From JAAZKO01 sp964432115 (lineage in GTDB: Bacteria; Patescibacteriota; Microgenomatia; UBA1400; PJMF01): 10,084 nt of DNA. The stretch covers positions 1 to 10,084 of the forward strand of contig CAYSMC010000020.1 in NCBI GenBank assembly GCA_964432115.1. Reading direction: 5' to 3'. The position numbers and the translations under genes are program-made. The notes below the pieces were generated by a model. The model saw only the letters and a program-made list of their open reading frames with translations. It made no database searches and was not told the DNA's origin. Each line of letters opens with the position of its first letter. Within the stretch, counting starts at the first letter, position 1. This document shows positions 1 to 6,056 of this stretch, piece by piece.

Positions 1-1231
1 TAATATCCAATAAACGATTATATTTGACGACGCGCTCTCCTCTATTAAGTGGACCAAATTTAACGAAATTGGCACCCACGCCCACCGCTAAATCAACAAT
101 TAGAGTTTCTAGGGTTTCTCCAGTACTATGACTAATGATTAAGTTCATTTGATGATCTTTGACGGTTTTAATACTTTCCATTAATTCACTAATCGTACCA
201 ATTTGTTTAGGTTTAAGGACAATGGCATTAGCCATTTCATGTTTTTTAATCTCATTAATTTCTGCAACTTTAGCAGCTACGTGTCGACAGGCCGCAATGG
301 TGGTTGTTTTACCCAAATCTCGATTAAGTAATTGCCAACTTTTTTTATCGTTTTCTGTAAATGGATCTTCCAAGTAAATAATCTTATATTTTTCACGAAT
401 TTGTTCATAAAATTGGAGCAACTCCTGTTCAGTGAAACCCTGATTGGCATCTCTAATTCGATACTTGCCTGCTTCAAATAATTTATAAGCAGATGCTTGT
501 AAGCCAAAAAATACATCTTGAGCAAAATTAAAAGTGCTAGTGCGGATTGCTTCAACTAATAATTCAAAAGCGTCTAAATTACGATATAAATTGGGTGTAA
601 AGCCACCAGTTAGACCGGTGGCATGGATGGCGCCCTTGCTTATTAAAAGAGTTTCTAATTTTTGTTTAATGATGGCGATCATTTCAAGAGATTTTTCTAA
701 AGATAAATGACTAGCTGGGATGAGCGAAAACTCTTGAAAATCTAAGTTTTTGCCTCCGTGTTCTCCACCATCAAAAGCAGTCACAATACAATTGGGTAAA
801 ACAAAATTTTGAATCAGGTTATATTTTTTTTGAATGTATTCATAAAGCGGTAAACCGACGCTAATGGCTCCAGCTTTTAACACGGCTTGAGAAACAGCTA
901 AAATGGCGTTAGCCCCCAAACGACTTTTATTGGAAGTGCCATCAAGTTCAAGTAAAATTTTATCTAATTCTCCTTGAGCTGTGATTTCTTTTTCTAAAAT
1001 TTGTGGAGCAATGATTTGATTAATATGATTAACTGCTTTACTAACCCCCAGGCCTAAAAAGCGTTCATCTTTGTCTCTTAAATCAGCTACGTCAAACTGA
1101 TTGTGGTCGGTGGGAGTTGGTACACTAGTAATAGTGGAAAAACCATTGTCTAACCACAATAACAGTTCGATAGTAGGTACGCCTCGACTATCAAAAATCT
1201 CTCTAGCTTGAAGCGCATAAATTTTGGCCAT
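1..1231 (-). CDS. Enolase-family protein with degraded active site (probable pseudoenolase), 3' end beyond window
   Basis: The reading frame is open for 410 codons from ATG 1231 to the left edge and lacks roughly the last 20 residues of a normal enolase (about 430 aa). Family hallmarks are clear: FDSRGVPT (13-20), LDGTSNKSRLGANAILAVS (96-114), GGEH (155-158), QEF (166-168), YLEDPF (286-291), QIGT (343-346), SHSTGET (367-373) and VKYNRLL (402-408). In yeast numbering H159, E168, E295, K345, H373 and K396 are kept (H158, E167, E288, K340, H368, K391). Lost are the catalytic E211 (T208, in GLTGG instead of GDEGG), Mg ligands D246 (G243) and D320 (A314), R374 (S369) and the mobile SGAST loop (TPTDH, 39-43). 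Known enolase chemistry needs these residues, so 2-phosphoglycerate dehydratase activity is unlikely. The absence of any frameshift and the preserved scaffold suggest selection, not decay. No Shine-Dalgarno is seen. It is the last visible gene of the minus-strand cluster. Confidence 0.88.
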   Translation of the reverse strand, partial: MAKIYALQAREIFDSRGVPTIELLLWLDNGFSTITSVPTPTDHNQFDVADLRDKDERFLGLGVSKAVNHINQIIAPQILEKEITAQGELDKILLELDGTSNKSRLGANAILAVSQAVLKAGAISVGLPLYEYIQKKYNLIQNFVLPNCIVTAFDGGEHGGKNLDFQEFSLIPASHLSLEKSLEMIAIIKQKLETLLISKGAIHATGLTGGFTPNLYRNLDAFELLVEAIRTSTFNFAQDVFFGLQASAYKLFEAGKYRIRDANQGFTEQELLQFYEQIREKYKIIYLEDPFTENDKKSWQLLNRDLGKTTTIAACRHVAAKVAEINEIKKHEMANAIVLKPKQIGTISELMESIKTVKDHQMNLIISHSTGETLETLIVDLAVGVGANFVKFGPLNRGERVVKYNRLLDI

Positions 1232-1245
1232 AAATTAACAATCTC

Positions 1246-1273
1246 AGTATATATAATTTTCTTTTGCTTTAAA
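1246..1273 (-). promoter_or_regulatory. Possible promoter of the enolase-like gene
   Basis: On the minus strand a TATACT -10 box (1246-1251) lies 16 nt from a weak TTTAAA -35 (1268-1273), in the 58-nt gap behind the isomerase gene. Initiation would give a leader of about 8 nt. The region is AT-rich, so a chance match is possible. Confidence 0.35.
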
Positions 1274-1289
1274 AGCCCAGCCAAAGATA

Positions 1290-2381
1290 TTATTTTTTTA
1301 ATTGATCTTTAAACCAATCGACACTGGGAATTGGGCAAGGGTTAATTTTTTCTAAAAAAGCCAAATACAAATTGGTGAATGTGGTCAGGGTAATTAATTC
1401 AAAAACTTGAGTGAGCTTATTGTCGCTGTCCAAATTAACCACAATACTATCCATGGTTCTTTTTTCCAACAGTTGTTGAGTTAATTGGATGCGCTTTTGA
1501 TTTCTTGGGTGATAAAGTGTTGATTGAAAGAAAATAAAGAAATGATTGAGCGGATTACTTTTGGGGAAACTTAGTGCTTCTAATAGATGATGATTAATTT
1601 CTGGAATGATTTTGTAATCTGCAAAAATTTTAGCGTTTTCATTAAATTGATTACAGGCTGTATGCAGAGCTCCCTCTAAAAATTCTGCTCCAATTAAAAT
1701 TGGTCTTCTTTCTAAGCTCAAAAAAGCCAATAATTTAGCCTGATTTTCTTTTTGAGGAATTTCCACCGTTAATTTTTCAGTGACTTGATTAATTACGTCA
1801 ATAATTTCTATTAACTGTTTTTCGGTAAATTTTAATAATTTAGCAGCTGATAATATGCCAATGAAAGCCATAATTGAATAACCGATAGCCATTCTTGGTT
1901 GTCGAGAAGGATTATGTTTGGCTTCAATTAAAAATCTTGGATAGTGATTTTTTTCAGCGATTTCATTTAACTTGCCACCAGCGCTGATTATGGCAATTGA
2001 CGCTTTTTTAAGTTTAGCAATTTCAGCGCAAGCCAAAACTTCCTCGGTGTTGCCGGAATAACTAGACAAAATGACTAGCGTCTTATCATCAACAACATTG
2101 GGTAATTGATAATCGCGATTAATCAGCATGGGAACTGTTAATTGATCTTTAAACAAATGCCAAACCACATCTGCTCCTAGTGCACTACCGCCCATCCCAA
2201 CGACCACTATCTTTGAGATAGATTTAATTGCTTGTGGACTAAAAACAATTTGTTCTCTTTCTTGCCAAACTTGATTAATTTGATCAGCTAAATTTTCAGC
2301 ACTTGCCAAAGCTCCATCCGGATCAAGCTTAGTAATTGCTAGGCGATTGTCTAAAATTGAAGTATCTTTAATGTCAGTCAT
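1290..2381 (-). CDS. Bifunctional phosphoglucose/phosphomannose isomerase (SIS-domain type)
   Basis: Predicted cytoplasmic aldose-ketose isomerase interconverting glucose-6-P or mannose-6-P with fructose-6-P. It belongs to the compact PGI/PMI family first characterised in Archaea and also found in bacteria, with two SIS domains. The 363-aa length fits that family and is far shorter than classical PGI (about 550 aa). Visible motifs are GMGGSALGAD (62-71) and the phosphate-binding SSYSGNTEE (106-114), then NPSRQPRMAIGYS (157-169), NENAK with the presumed catalytic Glu (E248), and PEINHHLLEA (260-269) with the His thought to open the sugar ring. The ATG overlaps the end of the Nudix gene by 8 nt and follows an AAGGA ribosome binding site, indicating translational coupling. 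With the upstream phosphomannomutase it links hexose-1-P, hexose-6-P and fructose-6-P pools. Confidence 0.9.
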   Translation of the reverse strand: MTDIKDTSILDNRLAITKLDPDGALASAENLADQINQVWQEREQIVFSPQAIKSISKIVVVGMGGSALGADVVWHLFKDQLTVPMLINRDYQLPNVVDDKTLVILSSYSGNTEEVLACAEIAKLKKASIAIISAGGKLNEIAEKNHYPRFLIEAKHNPSRQPRMAIGYSIMAFIGILSAAKLLKFTEKQLIEIIDVINQVTEKLTVEIPQKENQAKLLAFLSLERRPILIGAEFLEGALHTACNQFNENAKIFADYKIIPEINHHLLEALSFPKSNPLNHFFIFFQSTLYHPRNQKRIQLTQQLLEKRTMDSIVVNLDSDNKLTQVFELITLTTFTNLYLAFLEKINPCPIPSVDWFKDQLKK

Positions 2382-2901
2382 TTTGTCCTTTTTTTTGATT
2401 TATTAATAAGTTAAGAAAAATTTGAGTATTAGCAAAAGCGATTTTTTTTGGTAATTGATCCAAAGGGAAAAAACGCAATTCAGCGGCGTCATCACTAGCT
2501 ATTAATTTGCCCCTGAGAATTTTTACCTCAAAAAAAAGATTAATAGTAGGTGATAATTCAGTTCCATAAACGTCTGGGTAAGAGCCCCAATAACGTACGA
2601 TTTCACATTCGGCTTGAGTTTCTTCTTTGAATTCTCGCCGAATAGCTTGTTCGACGGTTTCACCGACATTGACAAAGCCGCCAACCGTATCCCAACTGCC
2701 TGGGTTAGGAGGAATTTTTCTTCTATTAAGCAATACCTCTCCTTTTTCATTGAAAGCTATCAGGGCTACAGCTAAAGACGGATTGTAGTAAATTTTTAAA
2801 TCACACTTGGGACAGAACAAATGATTGTCTTTTTGTTCTAATCGCCCTGTGCAACGAGGACAAAAGTGATAGTTATTAACTAGATCTTGGTTGACCATCA
2901 T
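2374..2901 (-). CDS. Nudix hydrolase with N-terminal zinc ribbon
   Basis: A 175-aa cytoplasmic Nudix-fold pyrophosphohydrolase, substrate unknown. Residues 14-33 form a rubredoxin-like zinc knuckle (CPRC, then CPKC). The Nudix box runs from G75 to A97: G75, E81, R89, E90, E93 and E94 are present, so metal binding and catalysis should be intact, but the usual Gly near its end is Q96. Zinc ribbon plus Nudix resembles NADH pyrophosphatase NudC, yet the NudC SQPWPFPQS signature after the box is absent, so I do not assign that function. Two consecutive ATG codons (2901 and 2898) are possible starts; a GGA overlapping the upstream stop codon serves as a weak ribosome binding site for either. It lies 5 nt after the mutase gene and overlaps the isomerase, so a role on nucleotide sugars or sugar-linked diphosphates is plausible but inferred from context only. 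Confidence 0.9.
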   Translation of the reverse strand: MMVNQDLVNNYHFCPRCTGRLEQKDNHLFCPKCDLKIYYNPSLAVALIAFNEKGEVLLNRRKIPPNPGSWDTVGGFVNVGETVEQAIRREFKEETQAECEIVRYWGSYPDVYGTELSPTINLFFEVKILRGKLIASDDAAELRFFPLDQLPKKIAFANTQIFLNLLINQKKGQND

Positions 2902-2906
2902 TGTTT

Positions 2907-4328
2907 TTAATCCAAGGCGTGAGTGTTAGATCCTTCTTGCCAATTAACTGCTGGATATTGTTTGAGAATGCTTTTTAGTTGTTTTTTGAGGATTTGATAT
3001 TGCTTCTCTGTTTTAGCTTCAAATTTAACCGTCACGTAAGGGCCATTTTGTGATGCTCTGATGATAGCCATTTGTTTTGGTAAATCCATTCTAATGCCAT
3101 CGATTTTAGTAAATTTAGCTTGGGGCCAGTGTTTTTTAAAATCAGCGCTAATTTCTTGGTCAATTAGTTGAAATTTTACTTCATCTGGTAAACCAAGTTT
3201 AATCTCGGGACTGCTAATGTAATGAACCAATTCAGCTACTGCTTGACTTAATTTAATTTTTCTTCTTTCCAAATAACTTAATAATCTTAAACAGGCATAA
3301 GCAGCATCATCGTGTCCGTAAAAATTATCCATAAAAAAGATGTGACCAGAAAGTTCTCCACCAAATGGCGATCGTTCTTCTTTAACTTTAGCTTTGATAA
3401 AAGAATGACCGGTTAGCCACATCACCCCTTCCCCACTGGCTTGTTCAATCGTTTCTTGAACCTGACGAGAACAAAGGGTATTGTAGACAATTTTACTGCC
3501 TGGTAAGAAATCTAACACATCTTTAGCAAATAAAGAGACAATAGTATCCATCCACAAAATTTGTCCATTTTCATCTACCACTGACATTCGGTCTCCATCA
3601 GCGTCAAAAGCAAAACCAAGATCGGCTTTAGCTTTCATAACGCCTTTGGCTAGACGCTCAAGAACACTTAGTTCAGTGGGATCGGGATGTCCAAGGGGAA
3701 AATTTGAATCTAACTGGCAGTTTTGTTCAACCACCTCACAACCAGCTTGTCTAAATATTTCAGGATAAAAAACACCCCCGGTGGCATTACAAGCATCGAC
3801 GACAATTTTCCATTTTTTGTTTAAAGAAAAGAGTTTTAACAGCTGTTGGGTGTAAGACTTAGTAATGTCTTCTTTTTTATTTTTACCCTTACCATCAATA
3901 AAATTCTTACTTTCAGCAATTTTTTGTAATTCCTTAATTTCGTCACTAACCATAGTATCAGAATAACCAACACTCATTTTGAGGCCATTAAATTCTTTAG
4001 GATTATGGGAAGCGGTAATCATTGCTCCTCCCTTGGTTTTAAATTCATAAGAAGAATAATAAACAATTTGACTCATGCTCAGACCAATGTCGATGGTGTC
4101 AATGCCACTATCATTGAGGCCACCAATGAATGCCTGACTGTATATGTCGCTGTTGTGTCGATTATCTCTTCCTACCGCACTTTCTTTAATTCTCCTTTTG
4201 TTGAGAAAAGTGCCATAAGCCCGACCGAGAGTGTAATACACGTTTTCATTAAGATCTTCATCGATTAAACCTCTGATGTCATAACCTCGAAAAATGTTGG
4301 GATTAATGTGGTCGACAATGTGATACAT
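2907..4328 (-). CDS. Phosphomannomutase/phosphoglucomutase (alpha-D-phosphohexomutase)
   Basis: A 473-aa cytoplasmic mutase moving phosphate between C6 and C1 of mannose or glucose, feeding GDP-mannose and nucleotide-sugar synthesis. The four domain signatures are in order: the phosphoserine loop TASHNP with catalytic S107, the Mg loop DADGDR (242-247), the sugar-binding loop GGELSGH (323-329) and the phosphate-binding RASQNGP (424-430). The N-terminal FRGYDIRG (13-20) is also typical. The usual Thr-Pro stretch before the first strand of the active site is replaced by SMSQ (84-87), a divergence that may be lineage-specific. Start ATG 4328 is supported by an AAAGG ribosome binding site 7 nt upstream. 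The Nudix gene begins 5 nt beyond its stop, and the Pgi/Pmi gene next to that can use its hexose-6-P product. Mannose versus glucose preference cannot be told from sequence. Confidence 0.93.
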   Translation of the reverse strand: MYHIVDHINPNIFRGYDIRGLIDEDLNENVYYTLGRAYGTFLNKRRIKESAVGRDNRHNSDIYSQAFIGGLNDSGIDTIDIGLSMSQIVYYSSYEFKTKGGAMITASHNPKEFNGLKMSVGYSDTMVSDEIKELQKIAESKNFIDGKGKNKKEDITKSYTQQLLKLFSLNKKWKIVVDACNATGGVFYPEIFRQAGCEVVEQNCQLDSNFPLGHPDPTELSVLERLAKGVMKAKADLGFAFDADGDRMSVVDENGQILWMDTIVSLFAKDVLDFLPGSKIVYNTLCSRQVQETIEQASGEGVMWLTGHSFIKAKVKEERSPFGGELSGHIFFMDNFYGHDDAAYACLRLLSYLERRKIKLSQAVAELVHYISSPEIKLGLPDEVKFQLIDQEISADFKKHWPQAKFTKIDGIRMDLPKQMAIIRASQNGPYVTVKFEAKTEKQYQILKKQLKSILKQYPAVNWQEGSNTHALD

Positions 4329-4359
4329 CTTATTACCTTTCTTGTTTGTTAAGATTAAT

Positions 4360-5049
4360 CTACAGAGTTATTAAAAGAAGGTCAAGTTCACTCGCTAAAT
4401 TAAGTAAGTTTGTTGAGTGTTTAAGTTTATTGTCTAATTGATAAAGTTGTTGATGCAAATTTAATAATTGTTCTAAAGAAAACAATTTTTTTTGCTTTTG
4501 CAATTTGCTTTTAACGAATGAATGCATGGCTAAATCAGCCCCGACAGTAATAGCAATTAAATCACTAACTCGTTTACTTAACATGACTAAGCAAAATTCG
4601 GCCGAATCTTGCTCAATTGCCTCTTTTAATAATAATAATTGCTTTTTTTTAGTCTTTGTTTGAGGATTAATTTGATCCAATAATTTCCATAAAGACTTAC
4701 TTATCGGATAACTATAAACTTGAGCTTGATTCAATTTTTTTAAATTATTTTTAGTTAAAGACTTTTTTTCCCACAGGATAATATCTAAGAACTGACCGGC
4801 TTGTTGAATGTTGTGCAAGTAGTTATCTCTCTTTTGACTGTGAGCTAGGGAGTGTAATTCTTCAATAATCAAACAATGCTCCTGGCCAAACAGATCTTTG
4901 GCAAATAGAGCGTTTTCCAGCAATTGGGAATTAATTTTTTTGGCTAATAAAGTAGTTAAATCTTGTCCTCGTCGTTTAGCAGTCTGCTTGAGTTGAAAAA
5001 GTTTTTCTCGCGATTTAACTAGATTTTCTCCGTGAATAATGCTTAGCAT
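4360..5049 (-). CDS. Short DNA polymerase III delta subunit-like protein (HolA-like)
   Basis: A 229-aa protein resembling the clamp-loader delta subunit that opens the sliding clamp. Support is by pattern, not by a signature motif. The N-terminus LSIIHGENLVKSREKL (2-17) resembles the delta opening (hydrophobic strand, then GE/GD and a helix). The C-terminal part is all-helical, with a FCLVMLSKRVSDLIAI-type segment and a closing LYQLDNKLKHS...LDLLL pattern like delta domain III (a helix containing D-x-x-LK). E. coli HolA is 343 aa, so this version is about one third shorter. It starts 4 nt after the metallopeptidase stop, with no convincing ribosome binding site; translational coupling or the TATAAT 7 nt upstream of the ATG could account for expression. 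It could instead be a lineage-specific protein of other function. Confidence 0.6.
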   Translation of the reverse strand: MLSIIHGENLVKSREKLFQLKQTAKRRGQDLTTLLAKKINSQLLENALFAKDLFGQEHCLIIEELHSLAHSQKRDNYLHNIQQAGQFLDIILWEKKSLTKNNLKKLNQAQVYSYPISKSLWKLLDQINPQTKTKKKQLLLLKEAIEQDSAEFCLVMLSKRVSDLIAITVGADLAMHSFVKSKLQKQKKLFSLEQLLNLHQQLYQLDNKLKHSTNLLNLASELDLLLITL

Positions 5050-5053
5050 CTTA

Positions 5054-5713
5054 TTAATTATATAGCCTTTTTTTCAAGGTGTTTTTGTGTTTTTTATAAT
5101 CAGGATCGTATTGAGCTACTAATTGCCAAAATTTTTTCGAGTGATTGGCTTCTTGACGATGAGCCAACTCATGAATAATGACGTAATTAATAATTTCAGG
5201 AGAATAATGAATTAGTCGCCAATTGAAATTTAAATTACCTTGGCTGCTACAACTGCCCCATCGCGATTTTTGTTGACGTATGCCAATTTTTTGATAAGTA
5301 ATTTGCATTTTTTTGGCTAAAATAGCAGTTTTTTGAGTGAGGTATTTGGTAGCAGTATTTTTGAGAAAGCGCTCTAATTTTACCTGATAAGAACCAGCAC
5401 TGAGTTGTTTAATAAGTACTTGATGATCGTTGATGCTAATATTTGGTCTTGTTTGTGGAGCTACTTCAATAACGATTTGATATTTGTTACCAAAAATGTA
5501 AATTTCGTTTTGCTTAATGTTCTTTTGCAGTTTGGCTACTTCTGCTTGTTTTTTAAGCACCCAAGACTCTTGCTGTTTGAGAAATTGATTAATCAAGAGT
5601 TTGGGACACAGTTTGGGAGTTGTGACTAAAATTGTGCCTTGAGCATCAATACTAATTTTAATTGATCTCGATCTCGCACTTTTTTTAAGCTGATAATTAA
5701 AATTTAAAGACAC
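5054..5713 (-). CDS. YgjP-type zinc metallopeptidase (DUF45 / M48-like)
   Basis: A 219-aa predicted cytoplasmic protein of the YgjP-like family. The C-terminal part carries the family signature: SRWGSC (150-155), NWRLIHYSP, then HELAH (181-185) with third zinc ligand H191 in ANHSKKFW. E182 would be the catalytic Glu. The N-terminal 100 residues form the usual beta-rich region with SRSIKISID and a helical arm. Members are of poorly known function and are sometimes linked to stress or restriction loci; nothing here points to a substrate. The start is GTG: a stop codon lies four codons upstream in frame and the next Met is far inside the protein. An AAGG sits only 2 nt from the GTG, too close for a normal ribosome binding site, while TTGACT-16-TAAGCT places transcription start on the GTG itself. 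It heads the minus-strand cluster. Confidence 0.88.
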   Translation of the reverse strand: MSLNFNYQLKKSARSRSIKISIDAQGTILVTTPKLCPKLLINQFLKQQESWVLKKQAEVAKLQKNIKQNEIYIFGNKYQIVIEVAPQTRPNISINDHQVLIKQLSAGSYQVKLERFLKNTATKYLTQKTAILAKKMQITYQKIGIRQQKSRWGSCSSQGNLNFNWRLIHYSPEIINYVIIHELAHRQEANHSKKFWQLVAQYDPDYKKHKNTLKKRLYN

Positions 5714-5719
5714 AGCCTT

Positions 5720-5747
5720 AGCTTAAGAAAAAATCAATAAAAGTCAA
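5720..5747 (-). promoter_or_regulatory. Possible promoter of the metallopeptidase operon
   Basis: TTGACT (5742-5747) is separated by 16 nt from a poor TAAGCT -10 (5720-5725). Initiation 7 nt downstream falls on the GTG at 5713, predicting a leaderless mRNA. The -10 keeps only the most conserved positions. Confidence 0.35.
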
Positions 5748-5789
5748 TGAGAAATTAATTTTTAGTTTATTTAATCAACAGAGATCGGT

Positions 5790-5795
5790 TATAAT
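5790..5795 (+). promoter_or_regulatory. -10 box of tRNA-Leu promoter
   Basis: A perfect TATAAT lies 13 nt upstream of the mature tRNA 5' end, as expected for a tRNA transcript with a short leader. The -35 is weak (TTATTT at 5767-5772, 17-nt spacer). Confidence 0.55.
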
Positions 5796-5808
5796 AATTG
5801 CTGTCTTT

Positions 5809-5889
5809 GCCGAAGTGGCGGAATGGTAGACGCGCACGGTTTAGGACCGTGTGAGGTAACTCGTGGAGGTTCAAGTCCTCTCTTCGGCA
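5809..5889 (+). tRNA. tRNA-Leu (anticodon UAG)
   Basis: An 81-nt cloverleaf with acceptor stem GCCGAAG (5809-5815) paired to CTTCGGC (5882-5888), discriminator A at 5889, anticodon stem CACGG/CCGTG and loop TTTAGGA with anticodon TAG at 5842-5844. A long variable arm (TGAGGTAACTCG region) marks a class II tRNA, consistent with Leu. The T arm is GGAGG-TTCAAGT-CCTCT. The 3' CCA is not encoded, so a CCA-adding enzyme is required. It reads CUA and possibly other CUN codons. A terminator follows 12 nt downstream. Confidence 0.96.
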
Positions 5890-5901
5890 CTAAGTAAGTA
5901 C

Positions 5902-5932
5902 AAAAAAACCCACTTATTAAGCGGGGTTTTTT
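5902..5932. terminator. Bidirectional Rho-independent terminator
   Basis: An A-tract with CCC, then CTT-ATT-AAG, then GGGG and a T-tract form a stem (CCC/GGG and CTT/AAG around a 3-nt loop) flanked by A and T runs on both sides. It can end the tRNA-Leu transcript on the plus strand, and the small RNA, or read-through from the lysozyme-like gene, on the minus strand. Confidence 0.85.
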
Positions 5933-5974
5933 GAGCTCAGAACGTAGTCCCGGTGAGGAAGAACCTTCTGAGAT
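5902..5974 (-). ncRNA. Predicted ~73-nt small RNA or attenuator leader
   Basis: Predicted from promoter and terminator, not from family recognition. A consensus promoter (5981-6008) would start transcription near 5974. The RNA opens with a hairpin whose stem CUCAGAA (5972-5966) pairs with UUCUGAG (5942-5936) over a 23-nt loop that contains a pyrimidine run UUCUUCCUC and a CCGGG, followed by an A6 tract and the terminator hairpin ending in U7 at 5902. The loop CGGG could alternatively pair with the CCCG of the terminator 5' arm, giving an H-type pseudoknot with an A-rich third loop. No open reading frame of note is inside. It may be a free small RNA, or a leader controlling read-through (antisense across tRNA-Leu) toward the operon starting at 5713. 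The first is simpler because the terminator is strong. Confidence 0.6.
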
Positions 5975-5980
5975 GATGTT

Positions 5981-6008
5981 ATTATAACAAAAACTATAAG
6001 GATGTCAA
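5981..6008 (-). promoter_or_regulatory. Consensus sigma-70-type promoter of the small RNA
   Basis: On the minus strand TTGACA (6003-6008) and TATAAT (5981-5986) both match consensus exactly, with a 16-nt spacer. This is the strongest promoter in the window and points at the hairpin-terminator unit, not at a coding start. It lies just downstream of the lysozyme-like gene's stop. Confidence 0.75.
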
Positions 6009-6056
6009 GTCAAGAAGAACAAATTAAAAATAAATTGCAGAGTCAATAATTTTTGT

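Noticed and set aside
277..555. 92-aa open frame on the minus strand inside the enolase-like gene
   Set aside because: It lies in another frame of a gene with strong family similarity, and its residues match no family pattern.
1..1231. The enolase-like gene as a decayed pseudogene
   Set aside because: There are 410 uninterrupted codons, and the structural motifs remain well preserved; only active-site positions changed.
1232..1289. Terminator between the isomerase and enolase-like genes
   Set aside because: Only a small AT-rich palindrome (GCTTTTAAAGC on the minus strand) is seen, without a GC stem or U-run.
2374..2901. NudC (NADH pyrophosphatase)
   Set aside because: Zinc ribbon and Nudix box fit, but the SQPWPFPQS signature is absent and the protein is much shorter than NudC.
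4005..4268. 87-aa plus-strand frame antisense to the phosphomannomutase
   Set aside because: Shadow of a well-supported gene, with no promoter, ribosome binding site or family match.
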